NCBI RefSeq assembly: GCF_030549615.1
Contig: NZ_CP130832.1
Location: forward strand, 2,666,001 to 2,730,000
Source: Stenotrophomonas sp. 610A2
GTDB taxonomy: Bacteria; Pseudomonadota; Gammaproteobacteria; Xanthomonadales; Xanthomonadaceae
Length of the DNA: 64,000 nt
Reading direction: 5' to 3'
Shown here: positions 18,331 to 29,723 of the stretch, in pieces
How the letters are laid out: each line of letters opens with the position of its first letter
Numbering within the stretch: position 1 is the stretch's first letter
Translations under genes and position numbers: made by a program
The notes under the pieces: generated by a model
What the model was told of the DNA's origin: nothing
Databases searched by the model: none
What the model saw: the letters and a program-made list of their open reading frames with translations, nothing else

Positions 18331-18921
18331 ATGAAGATCCTCAACGCACCCCTGCTTGCTCTTGCATTGGCCATCCCGCTGGCCGCCTGTGGTGAAAAGC
18401 CGGCAACCAACGCACCGGCGACCGACAGCACCATTGGTGCCAAGGTCCGCGAAGCAACCGACAAGGCCCGCAAGGAAATGGCGGAGGGCAACATCAGCAT
18501 CGGCTCCGATGGCGCCAAGGTCGAGGTCACTCCGACCGGCGACCTGCTGATCAACAGTACCTCCATCCCGCTCAACGACAGCCAACGCGCGATTACCCTG
18601 CGCTACCGCACGCAGGTGATCGGCATCGCCGAGGCTGGCATCGACATCGGCGTGCAGGGGGCCAACCTCGGTGCGCAGGCTGCGGGCGAAGCGATCAAGG
18701 GCATCTTCTCTGGCAACTCCGAGCAGATCGAAGCACGCATCAATGCCGAGGCGGACAAGATCAAGGCCAGCGCCGCCAAGATCTGCGACCAGCTGCCTGC
18801 ACTGATGGCCACCCAGCAGCAACTGGCTGCGGCGGTGCCCGAGTTCAAGCCGTACGCAAAGATGGACCAGAGCGATATCGACGATTGCCGCAATGGCAAT
18901 GGCAATGTCCAGCTCCCCTGA
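18331..18921 (+). CDS. DUF2884 (YggN-like) lipoprotein
   Basis: 196 residues with a lipobox (IPLAACGE). The central segment VEVTPTGDLLINSTSIPLN and the helical part rich in Ala resemble YggN/DUF2884 proteins of unknown role. It lies 29 bases after the DUF2807 gene and is likely cotranscribed. The following gene encodes a shorter relative with the same core pattern. Confidence 0.75.
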   Translation: MKILNAPLLALALAIPLAACGEKPATNAPATDSTIGAKVREATDKARKEMAEGNISIGSDGAKVEVTPTGDLLINSTSIPLNDSQRAITLRYRTQVIGIAEAGIDIGVQGANLGAQAAGEAIKGIFSGNSEQIEARINAEADKIKASAAKICDQLPALMATQQQLAAAVPEFKPYAKMDQSDIDDCRNGNGNVQLP

Positions 18922-18991
18922 TCCGGGGGCCTGACCTGCACTCTGGCGGGGGCGGTAGAATGACCGCCCCCGTCGTTGTTGCCCCACTGCC

Positions 18992-19420
18992 ATGAAAAGA
19001 CTGCTGTTGCTGATCCTCGTTGCCTTCGCCACCCTCGCGACCGGCTGTGATCGTGAGAAGTACGCCGAGCACCGCAGCGAGCGCAGCAAGCCCAAGACCG
19101 AAGTCACCCTGGAGCGCATCGCCATCCGCCGCGCGCCCTACCCCAACCTGGACATCCTGCCGGACGGCCGCCTGCGCGTGGATGACATCGTCATTCCCTT
19201 GAATGCCGAGCAGCAGGCAATGCTGCAGACCAGCTTCGTCAAGCTGCAGATCCTGCGCCAGAACACCTTGGTGGACGCCGATCCGGCAGCGGCGCAGGAG
19301 CGCACGTTGCCGCTGCAGCTTCCGGAAGGTCAGTCGCCGTTCCCGCCGGACCTGGCCAAGCACATTCCCGAGTTCGAGAAGTACGACGAAGCCCTGGCCA
19401 ACCTGCGCGCCGTGCGCTGA
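18992..19420 (+). CDS. Small lipoprotein related to the DUF2884 neighbour
   Basis: 142 residues, lipobox ATLATGCDR. The segment LDILPDGRLRVDDIVIPLNAEQQ matches the core of the upstream DUF2884 protein (VTPTGDLLINSTSIPLNDSQ), so the two look like diverged tandem duplicates. The second copy lacks the long Ala-rich helical region. Function unknown; membrane-anchored in the periplasm. Last gene of the run that begins at 15001. Confidence 0.75.
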   Translation: MKRLLLLILVAFATLATGCDREKYAEHRSERSKPKTEVTLERIAIRRAPYPNLDILPDGRLRVDDIVIPLNAEQQAMLQTSFVKLQILRQNTLVDADPAAAQERTLPLQLPEGQSPFPPDLAKHIPEFEKYDEALANLRAVR

Positions 19421-19455
19421 GCCAGCCGCACCCCGGGCAACGCGATTAACGCCAT

Positions 19456-19538
19456 GTAGTGCCGAGCCATGCTCGGCAGAGGCCTTACCGGCGAACGCTG
19501 CCCTCACCCCAATCCCTCTCCCGTACACGCGAGAGGGG
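19456..19538. repeat. SMAG palindrome plus GAGAGGGG-type repeat
   Basis: Between the lipoprotein gene and the 3' end of fumC. A GTAGTGCCGAGCCATGCTCGGCA palindrome (19456-19478, 8-bp stem) is followed by a CCCTCTCCC/GAGAGGGG hairpin (about 19500-19538) of the same family that lies inside metH. Confidence 0.8.
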
Positions 19539-19578
19539 CTCAAGCCGCAACGCCGACCATGGGTCGGCGCTACGCGAC

Positions 19579-20988
<1,410 letters not shown>

Positions 20989-21156
20989 CATCAACTCCGC
21001 ACATCTTCGTTGGGGTAAAAGGAAGCTGCTGCGGCTGGCAATGGGCAGACTTCCCGGGCTGGCGGCTGCGCACACCATACCCGTCATGTGCGGCGATGGC
21101 ACCTGCGGCCGACGGGATTCAATGGCCCGCCAGCGGTCGTTGCCCCGGCAGCGTAG

Positions 21157-22575
<1,419 letters not shown>

Positions 22576-22601
22576 GCCGCAGAAATGCTGGATACCTAGA
22601 G

Positions 22602-22819
22602 CCCCTCTCCCGCTTGCGGGAGAGGGGTTGGGGTGAGGGGAAGCTTCTGGATGTAGTGCCGAGCCACGCTCGGCAGAAGCTTTCCCGGTAGAGCCCCTTG
22701 CCGAGCATGGCTCGGCACTACAACTGCATTATCTGCATTGCCGGTGAAGCCCCTTGCCGAGCGTGGCTCGGCACTACAGATGCTTTGCTGGTAACGCCCC
22801 CTGCCGAGCATGGCACTAC
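22602..22819. repeat. Repeat cluster: one GAGAGGGG-type unit and four SMAG palindromes
   Basis: The 375-base gap after purB holds no gene. It contains the CCCCTCTCCC/GGGAGAGGGG repeat (22602-22640), then SMAG units at 22653-22675, 22699-22721 (inverted), 22755-22777 (inverted) and a shortened inverted one at 22802-22819 that has lost the inner part of one arm. The first two are head to head and could pair. Confidence 0.88.
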
Positions 22820-22950
22820 GGGTGCATTCTTTTCGCTGGATTTGATCCAGATCAGTCGCCTACGGTGCGTATTGCCGCGAACAAGGGGACAATGGAGGTC
22901 TGCGCGTCATCCGCGCCCCTGTTCGACCTCCGTTGCAAAGGATTTCCCCC

Positions 22951-24444
22951 ATGGCTGCACGCAAGCAAAAGACCTATCCGATCGAAGTCCAGGCCAAGCC
23001 CGGCCTGCCGCTGGGCATGAGCCCGGCCACCTTCCTGCGCGATTACTGGCAGAAGCGCCCGCTGCTGATCCGCGCCGCCTTCCCGGATTTCGAAACCCCG
23101 GTAATGCCTGAAGACCTGGCCGGCCTGGCCTGCGAAGAAGGCGCGCTGGCGCGCATCGTCAGCCATGACCGCGCCACCGACGGCTGGACCCTGCGCACCG
23201 GCCCGTTCCAGGAAGAAGACTTCCCCGGCATGCCTGACCACAACTGGACCCTGCTGGTGCAGGACGTGGACAAGTGGGACCCCGAAGTGCGCGCCCTGAC
23301 CTCCTACTTCAACTTCCTGCCGCGCTGGCGCATGGACGACGTGATGATCAGCTTTGCCGCCACCGGCGGTTCGGTTGGCGCCCACGTCGACCAGTACGAC
23401 GTGTTCTTGCTGCAGGCCCATGGCCAGCGCCGCTGGCAGATCGATGCCAGCGAGTCGACCAAGGGCAAGCGTCCGTCGCTGGAGTTCCGTCCCGACGTCG
23501 AACTGAAGCTGCTGAAGAAGTTCAAGGCGACCCACGACTGGGTGCTGGGCCCGGGTGACATGCTGTACCTGCCGCCGAACGTGCCGCACAACGGCGTTGC
23601 CGTGAACCCCTGCCTGACCTTCTCGTTCGGCATGCGCGCGCCGTCCTCCGCTGAGCTGATCAGCGACTACCTGGACGATCTGGTCGCCGATGCCGACGAA
23701 TCCATCCGCTTCCAGGACCCAGACCTGAAGCTGCCGGAAGACCCGAACGAGATCGACGAGGCCGCGATGAAGCGCGTTGTCGCCGCGCTCAACGCGCTGC
23801 GCATGAACGACCCGGATCGCCTCGGCAACTGGTTCGGCCGCTTCATCACCACTTACCGCGCTGCTGGTGACATCCTGCCGTCGCAGGCACCGCCGTCGCC
23901 GGAAGAAGTGGTCGCCGAGCTGGAAAATGGCGGCGTGCTTGAGCGCCACCCGTGGGCCCGTCTGGCCTGGCGCCGCGCCACCCGTGGCGCCTCGCTGTAC
24001 TGCTCCGGGCTGGCGTTCCAGCTGTCGACCAAGGACGCACAGACCCTTGCCGGTACCGAACAGATCGATATCGCCCTGTTCAACAAACTCGGCAACAAGG
24101 GCCGTGATGCGCTGATGGAGCTGATCGTCGGCGGCCATTACCAGTTGCTGGACGTGGAAACCATTGCCGCCATGCTCGCCGAGCAGGACGCGCTGGAAGC
24201 CATGGACGAGGTGGCCGAAGACGACCAGGTCGAGGAAGAGTTCGACGACGAGGACTTCGATGACGAGGCCGATGCCCCGGAAGTCGAGATCGAAGTGATC
24301 GAGTACAGCGAAGCCGGTGAAGGCGAGCCGTCCAGCGCCAACATCGAGACCGTGCTGGTCAATGAGGAAGGCGTCGAAGTCGTGGTGATCTGTGACGACG
24401 GCGAGGAAGAAGACGAAGACGACGCGGAAACCCCGTCGGCATGA
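22951..24444 (+). CDS. Cupin-4/JmjC ribosomal oxygenase (RoxA/YcfD-like) with acidic C-terminal tail
   Basis: 497 residues. YcfD-type enzymes use Fe(II) and 2-oxoglutarate to hydroxylate an arginine of ribosomal protein L16. The metal ligands are visible as H145 and D147 (GAHVDQYD) and H213 (PPNVPHNGV). After the winged-helix part (to about residue 400) there is a tail of roughly 95 residues rich in Glu and Asp (EEEFDDEDFDDE and EEEDEDD), absent from the 373-residue E. coli enzyme. The start at 22951 is preferred over 22933. Its stop overlaps the GNAT gene as ATGA. 2-oxoglutarate is also the substrate of SucA encoded next. Confidence 0.9.
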   Translation: MAARKQKTYPIEVQAKPGLPLGMSPATFLRDYWQKRPLLIRAAFPDFETPVMPEDLAGLACEEGALARIVSHDRATDGWTLRTGPFQEEDFPGMPDHNWTLLVQDVDKWDPEVRALTSYFNFLPRWRMDDVMISFAATGGSVGAHVDQYDVFLLQAHGQRRWQIDASESTKGKRPSLEFRPDVELKLLKKFKATHDWVLGPGDMLYLPPNVPHNGVAVNPCLTFSFGMRAPSSAELISDYLDDLVADADESIRFQDPDLKLPEDPNEIDEAAMKRVVAALNALRMNDPDRLGNWFGRFITTYRAAGDILPSQAPPSPEEVVAELENGGVLERHPWARLAWRRATRGASLYCSGLAFQLSTKDAQTLAGTEQIDIALFNKLGNKGRDALMELIVGGHYQLLDVETIAAMLAEQDALEAMDEVAEDDQVEEEFDDEDFDDEADAPEVEIEVIEYSEAGEGEPSSANIETVLVNEEGVEVVVICDDGEEEDEDDAETPSA

Positions 24445-25346
24445 GCCAAACCGCGATCTTCCATGTAGAGATCGCCGACTACGCCGTGCAGCAGGCCCTG
24501 CTGCACGGCGTGCGTCATACCGTATTCGTCAGCGAGCAGAACGTCCCGGCCGAGCTGGAAGTAGACGAGCTGGACCCGCTCAGCGACCACGCGCTGGCCC
24601 TGGATGAACACGGCCAAGCCATCGGCGCCGCCCGCTTGACCCCCGACCAGCACATCGGCCGGATGGCGGTGCTTGCCGGCTGGCGCGGCAAAGGCGTTGG
24701 CCAGGCCCTGCTGAATACGCTCTTGGTTGCTGCCCGCAAACGCGGCTGGGGCGAGGTCAGCCTGCATGCACAGCTGCATGCCCGCGACTTCTACGCCTGC
24801 AATGGGTTTCTGCCGGAAGGTGTTGAATTTGAAGAAGCCGGCATCGGTCACCAGACCATGCGCCGGCGTCTGGACGGAGCAATGCGGGTGCAGGACCCGG
24901 ATCAGGCCCGCGCTGCCACCGCTGCGGTGATCCATGCTGCGCGCCGCCATTTGCACCTGCAGCTGCGCGGCAATGACGCACTGCTCGCCCAGCCCCTGGT
25001 ACTGGACGCCTTGCGTCGGTTTGCCACCGCCCGCCACGACAAGCAGGTACACGTGCTGCTGCACGAAGCCGACCTGCCCGCCTTGCCCGCGGCCTTCATC
25101 GCACTGGTGCAGCGCCTGCCCAGTGTGTTCCATCTGCGTGAACCAGTGGACCCGGCGGATTGCCAGGTAGCCTCGGCGGCGATCAGCAACGATCAGGGAG
25201 ACTGCTACTTTCGTCCAATAGGTGCCCGCGTCGAAGGCGAACTGGCACTGGACAGCCCCGCCCGCGCCCAGCAGCAGGAGCTGCTGTTCAAGCGCATATG
25301 GGAGCGTTCACGCGCTTGCAACGGACTGCGCGTACTAGGTGTCTGA
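24441..25346 (+). CDS. GNAT N-acetyltransferase with extra C-terminal domain
   Basis: 301 residues. The first 145 form a GNAT fold; the acetyl-CoA loop reads AVLAGWRGKGVGQALL, and FYACNGFLPEG follows as in ElaA/YjcF-type enzymes. The remaining 150 residues (from about VIHAARRHLHLQLRG) form a second domain of unknown role, reminiscent of a degenerate phospholipase-D-like fold, which is a weak guess. Translation is coupled to the RoxA-like gene by ATGA. Substrate unknown; the coupling suggests action on ribosomal or other proteins. Confidence 0.85.
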   Translation: MSQTAIFHVEIADYAVQQALLHGVRHTVFVSEQNVPAELEVDELDPLSDHALALDEHGQAIGAARLTPDQHIGRMAVLAGWRGKGVGQALLNTLLVAARKRGWGEVSLHAQLHARDFYACNGFLPEGVEFEEAGIGHQTMRRRLDGAMRVQDPDQARAATAAVIHAARRHLHLQLRGNDALLAQPLVLDALRRFATARHDKQVHVLLHEADLPALPAAFIALVQRLPSVFHLREPVDPADCQVASAAISNDQGDCYFRPIGARVEGELALDSPARAQQQELLFKRIWERSRACNGLRVLGV

Positions 25347-25427
25347 GCATTGACCTGGGCAGGACAAGCCGCAGTCAGGTATTAATGCGCGGGACAGTGT
25401 AGGTGCCCCTTCCTGTCCAGTGAGGGG

Positions 25428-25433
25428 TATAAT
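25428..25433 (+). promoter_or_regulatory. Probable -10 box upstream of sucA
   Basis: A perfect TATAAT lies about 90 bases before the sucA start, in a 174-base gap. No good -35 box is seen at 17 bases; a CCCCT/AGGGG inverted repeat overlaps that position. Confidence 0.45.
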
Positions 25434-25520
25434 TTCGTGGTTAGAACACGCCCGCGCGCGACGCTGTCGCAGGTCCGCCGGTTCCCAGAACTACCCCACA
25501 AGTGAATCCGACTCTCCATC

Positions 25521-28352
25521 GTGGACAATCTACTGAAGCAGTTTGCGCAATCATCGCAGCTCGCCGGCGGCAACGCCTCCTATGTCGAGGACCTGTACGA
25601 ACAGTACCTCGTCTCCCCGGACAGTGTGGACCCCAAGTGGAAGTCCTACTTTGACGGCTTCAAAGGCCGCGAAGCTGGCGATGTGCCGCACTCTGCCGCC
25701 ATCGCACACATCACCGAAGCCGCGAAGAACGCCGGCAAAGTCGGCGCCAACGCCGGTTCCGGCGACGAGCGCGAGCGCAATGTCGGCCGCCTGATCACCG
25801 CCTACCGTTCACGCGGCCACCTCGGCGCCAATCTTGATCCGCTGGGCCTGACCCCGCCGGTCAACCCGCCGGACCTGGGCCTGCCCTTCCACCACCTCAG
25901 CGATGCCGACCTCAACGACGAGTTCAGCACCGGTGGTGTCGGCGGCCAGCCGCGGATGAAGCTGCGTGACCTGTTTGCGCGCCTGAAGGCGACGTATACC
26001 GGCTCGATCGGCGCAGAGTTCATGTATATCGCCGAAGTCGAGCAGCGCCAGTGGCTCTACCAGCGCCTTGAGGCTGCCGGTGGCAACTACAACCTGGATG
26101 CCGACACCAAGCGTCGCACCCTGGAGCGCCTGACCGCGGCCGAAGGCCTCGAGCGTTACCTGCACACCAAGTACGTCGGCCAGAAGCGCTTCTCGCTGGA
26201 AGGCGGCGACTCGCTGATCCCGATGATGGACACCATCATCCGCGACGCCGGCAAGGAAGGCGTCAAGGACGTGATCATCGGCATGGCCCACCGTGGCCGC
26301 CTGAACGTGCTGGTCAACACCCTCGGCAAGAACCCGCGCAAGCTGTTCGACGAATTCGAAGGCAAGTTCGAGCACGACGACCGCGCCGTTGCCGGTGACG
26401 TGAAGTACCACATGGGCTTCTCGGCCGACGTCGCCAGCGATGGTGGCCCGGTGCACCTGGCCCTGGCGTTCAACCCGTCCCACCTTGAAATCGCCGATCC
26501 GGTAGTTGTCGGCTCGGTGCGCTCGCGCCAGGAACGCCGCAACGACACCGCGCGCAAGCAGGTGATGCCGGTCCTGATCCACGGCGACGCTGCATTCGCT
26601 GGCCAGGGCGTGGTGATGGAGCTGTTCCAGATGTCGCAGGCCCGCGGTTTCGCGGTCGGCGGCACCGTGCACATCGTCATCAACAACCAGGTGGGCTTCA
26701 CCACCTCCAACCGCGACGACTCGCGCTCGACCCTGTACTGCACCGACATCGCCAAGATGGTTGCTGCCCCGGTCCTGCACGTGAACGGCGACGATCCCGA
26801 AGCCGTGGTGTTCGCGGCCAAGCTGGCTTATGACTTCCGCCAGCAGTTCAACAAGGACGTCGTGATCGACCTGGTCTGCTACCGCCGCTGGGGCCATAAC
26901 GAAGCCGACGAACCAGCGATCACCCAGCCGCTGATGTACCAGGTGATCCGCAAGCACAAGACCACCCGCGAGCTCTACGCAGAGCAGCTGGAAGCCGCAG
27001 GCATCATTGCTGCCGGCGCCGGCAAGGAAATGGTCGACGCTTACCGCAACAAGCTGGACTCCGGTGAAGTCACCACCGAGCTGGCCACGGTCGAAAAGAC
27101 CCCGGCCACCAGCAAGATGTTCGTCAACTGGCCGAAGTACCTGTCGGGCAAGCTGTCCGATCCGGTCAGCACCAAGGTCGACATGGGCAAGCTGACCCAG
27201 CTGGCCACCATGATCAACACCATTCCGGAAGGAGTGGAAGTGCATTCGCGCGTGGCCAAGGTGTACGACGACCGTCGCAAGATGGCCGCCGGTGAAATCC
27301 TGGGCGACTGGGGCTTCGCCGAGAACCTGGCATACGCAACGCTGCTGGACGAAGGCAATGGCCTGCGCCTGGTCGGCCAGGACGTCGGTCGCGGCACCTT
27401 TACCCACCGCCACGCGATCCTGCACGACCAGAAGACCGATAACTACTACCTGCCGCTGCGGCAGCTGGTCGAGTCGCCGGAGCAGGCCACCATCATCGAT
27501 TCGCTGCTGAGCGAAGAAGCAGTGATGGCGTTCGAGTACGGCTTCTCCACCACCGACCCGAACACCCTGTGCATCTGGGAAGGCCAGTTCGGCGACTTTG
27601 CCAACGGTGCCCAGGTCGTGATCGACCAGTTCATCGCCTCCGGCGAAGCAAAGTGGGGCCGCATCTCCGGCCTGACCCTGCTGCTGCCGCACGGCTATGA
27701 AGGCCAGGGCCCGGAGCACAGCTCGGCACGCCTTGAGCGCTTCCTGCAGCTGTGCGCACTGGAGAACATGCTGGTCTGCGTGCCGTCGACCCCGGCGCAG
27801 GCATTCCACATGCTGCGTCGCCAGATGCGCATGGACACCCGCAAGCCGCTGGTCGTCATGTCGCCCAAGTCGCTGCTGCGTCACAAGCTGGCCGTGTCCA
27901 GCCTGGACGAAATGGCCAATGGCGAGTTCCAGCACCTGATCGGCGACGCCACCGCGGACGTCAAGAAGGTCAAGCGCGTGGTCGTGTGCTCGGGCAAGGT
28001 CTACTACGACCTGCTGGAAGACGTGACCAAGCGCGGCCAGGACGACGTTGCACTGGTTCGCGTTGAACAGCTTTACCCGTTCCCGCGCCCGGCGCTGGCT
28101 GCCGAACTGAAGAAGTACGGCAAGGCCACCGACGTCGTGTGGTGCCAGGAAGAGCCGATGAACCAGGGTGCGTGGTACCAGATCAAGCACCACCTGCAGG
28201 CATGCGTGGCTGATGGCCAGGCCCTGCACTATGCCGGTCGCCCGCGTTCTCCGTCGCCTGCTGTTGGCCACATGTCCGATCACCTGCGCGAACTCGCACA
28301 GCTGCTCGCCGACGCGCTGGTCAACAAGATCGACGACAACTACGCCGAATAA
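25521..28352 (+). CDS. sucA: 2-oxoglutarate dehydrogenase E1 component
   Basis: 943 residues. Thiamine-diphosphate enzyme that decarboxylates 2-oxoglutarate and passes the succinyl group to the lipoyl of SucB. Visible are the N-terminal E2-binding peptide (LLKQFAQSSQLAGGNASYVEDLYEQ has the usual form in two parts), the IGMAHRGRLNVL segment, the ThDP/Mg site GHNEADEPA and the C-terminal HGYEGQGPEHSSARLERFL. The start is a GTG at 25521. First gene of the sucA-sucB-lpd cluster; sdh and sucCD are not nearby. Confidence 0.97.
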   Translation: MDNLLKQFAQSSQLAGGNASYVEDLYEQYLVSPDSVDPKWKSYFDGFKGREAGDVPHSAAIAHITEAAKNAGKVGANAGSGDERERNVGRLITAYRSRGHLGANLDPLGLTPPVNPPDLGLPFHHLSDADLNDEFSTGGVGGQPRMKLRDLFARLKATYTGSIGAEFMYIAEVEQRQWLYQRLEAAGGNYNLDADTKRRTLERLTAAEGLERYLHTKYVGQKRFSLEGGDSLIPMMDTIIRDAGKEGVKDVIIGMAHRGRLNVLVNTLGKNPRKLFDEFEGKFEHDDRAVAGDVKYHMGFSADVASDGGPVHLALAFNPSHLEIADPVVVGSVRSRQERRNDTARKQVMPVLIHGDAAFAGQGVVMELFQMSQARGFAVGGTVHIVINNQVGFTTSNRDDSRSTLYCTDIAKMVAAPVLHVNGDDPEAVVFAAKLAYDFRQQFNKDVVIDLVCYRRWGHNEADEPAITQPLMYQVIRKHKTTRELYAEQLEAAGIIAAGAGKEMVDAYRNKLDSGEVTTELATVEKTPATSKMFVNWPKYLSGKLSDPVSTKVDMGKLTQLATMINTIPEGVEVHSRVAKVYDDRRKMAAGEILGDWGFAENLAYATLLDEGNGLRLVGQDVGRGTFTHRHAILHDQKTDNYYLPLRQLVESPEQATIIDSLLSEEAVMAFEYGFSTTDPNTLCIWEGQFGDFANGAQVVIDQFIASGEAKWGRISGLTLLLPHGYEGQGPEHSSARLERFLQLCALENMLVCVPSTPAQAFHMLRRQMRMDTRKPLVVMSPKSLLRHKLAVSSLDEMANGEFQHLIGDATADVKKVKRVVVCSGKVYYDLLEDVTKRGQDDVALVRVEQLYPFPRPALAAELKKYGKATDVVWCQEEPMNQGAWYQIKHHLQACVADGQALHYAGRPRSPSPAVGHMSDHLRELAQLLADALVNKIDDNYAE

Positions 28353-28394
28353 GCCCCCTTTTCCACAAGAAAACGAAACCAGGAAATCAGCCAA

Positions 28395-29594
28395 ATGGCC
28401 ACCGAAGTCAAAGTACCGGTACTGCCCGAATCCGTCTCCGACGCCACCATCGCCACCTGGCACAAGAAGGCTGGCGAGGCCGTCAAGCGTGATGAGAACC
28501 TGCTCGACCTGGAAACCGACAAGGTCGTGTTGGAAGTACCGGCGCCGGTTGATGGCGTGCTGAAGGAAATCAAGTTCCAGGAAGGCGACACCGTCACCTC
28601 GAGCCAGATCCTGGCGATCATCGAGGAAGGCGCGGTTGCTGCTGCCGCTCCGGCTGCTGCTGCCGAAGCACCGAAGGCTGCTGCCCCGGCCGCCGCCGCT
28701 CCGGCTGCTGCCGCTGCACCGGCCCCGGCTGCCAAGTCGGCTGCCGACGCCCTGCCCCCGGGCGCCCGCTTCTCGGCCATCACCGAAGGCGTGAACCCGG
28801 CTGACGTGTCCGGCACCGGCCGCCACGGCGCGGTCACCAAGGAAGACATCGTCAACTTCGCCCGCAACGGCGGTGTCGGCAAGGCCGGCGGTGCACGTCC
28901 GGAAGAACGCGTGCCGATGACCCGCATGCGCAAGCGCATTGCCGAGCGTCTGATGCAGTCGAAGAACTCGACCGCCATGCTGACCACCTTCAACGAAGTC
29001 AACCTGTCCAAGGTCTCGGCTGCGCGCAAGGAACTGCAGGAAGAGTTCGTCAAGGCCCATGGCATCAAGCTCGGCTTCATGAGCTTCTTCGTCAAGGCTG
29101 CCGCCAACGCGCTGCAGCGCTTCCCGCTGGTCAATGCTTCGATCGATGGTGACGACATCATCTATCACGGCTACTCGGACATCTCGATCGCGGTGTCGAC
29201 CGAGAAGGGCCTGGTGACCCCGGTGCTGCGCAACGTCGAGCGCATGTCGTTCGCCGACATCGAGAAGGCAATTGCCGATTACGCCAAGAAGGCCCGTGAC
29301 GGCAAGCTGTCGCTGGAAGAACTGCAGGGCGGCACCTTCACCGTGACCAACGGTGGCACCTTCGGCTCGCTGATGTCGACGCCGATCGTCAACCCGCCGC
29401 AGAGCGCCATCCTCGGCATGCACGCCATCAAGGACCGTCCGATCGCCGAGAACGGCCAGATCGTGATCGCTCCGATGATGTATCTGGCCATGTCCTATGA
29501 CCACCGCATCATCGACGGCAAGGATTCGGTGCAGTTCCTGGTGGACATCAAGAACCAGCTGGAAAACCCGGGCCGCATGCTGTTCGGTCTGTAA
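28395..29594 (+). CDS. sucB: Dihydrolipoyllysine-residue succinyltransferase (E2)
   Basis: 399 residues. One lipoyl domain (lipoylated K43 in [12 protein letters not shown]), an Ala/Pro-rich linker at about 80-115, a peripheral-subunit-binding domain ([21 protein letters not shown]) and the catalytic domain with His in [11 protein letters not shown] (about residue 370). Transfers succinyl to CoA. Spaced 42 bases from sucA. The Ala-rich linker is written largely with gct/gcc/gcg codons and is typical of E2 proteins. Confidence 0.97.
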   Translation: MATEVKVPVLPESVSDATIATWHKKAGEAVKRDENLLDLETDKVVLEVPAPVDGVLKEIKFQEGDTVTSSQILAIIEEGAVAAAAPAAAAEAPKAAAPAAAAPAAAAAPAPAAKSAADALPPGARFSAITEGVNPADVSGTGRHGAVTKEDIVNFARNGGVGKAGGARPEERVPMTRMRKRIAERLMQSKNSTAMLTTFNEVNLSKVSAARKELQEEFVKAHGIKLGFMSFFVKAAANALQRFPLVNASIDGDDIIYHGYSDISIAVSTEKGLVTPVLRNVERMSFADIEKAIADYAKKARDGKLSLEELQGGTFTVTNGGTFGSLMSTPIVNPPQSAILGMHAIKDRPIAENGQIVIAPMMYLAMSYDHRIIDGKDSVQFLVDIKNQLENPGRMLFGL

Positions 29595-29603
29595 TTGCTC
29601 TGA

Positions 29604-29702
29604 GCCCCTCTCCCGCTCGCGGGAGAGGGGTTGGGGTGAGGGCAAGCCTCACCCGCACCCTCATCCGGCGCTACGCGCCACCTTCTCCCGGCGGGAGAAG
29701 GG
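29604..29702. repeat. GAGAGGGG-type palindromic repeats between sucB and lpd
   Basis: The 129-base gap is filled by a CCCCTCTCCC/GGGAGAGGGG unit followed by GTTGGGGTGAGGG (29604-29642), and a second module ending CTTCTCCCGGCGGGAGAAGG (to 29702). They sit in the middle of an operon that must make matched amounts of E2 and E3, so they may attenuate or stabilise the transcript. Confidence 0.85.
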
Positions 29703-29723
29703 ACAGGCAACAAGGAATCTCAA

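Noticed and set aside
25809..29645. A 1278-codon open frame on the minus strand across sucA and sucB
   Set aside because: It is antisense to two well-identified enzymes and its translation has no recognisable domain; long antisense frames are common in GC-rich genes.
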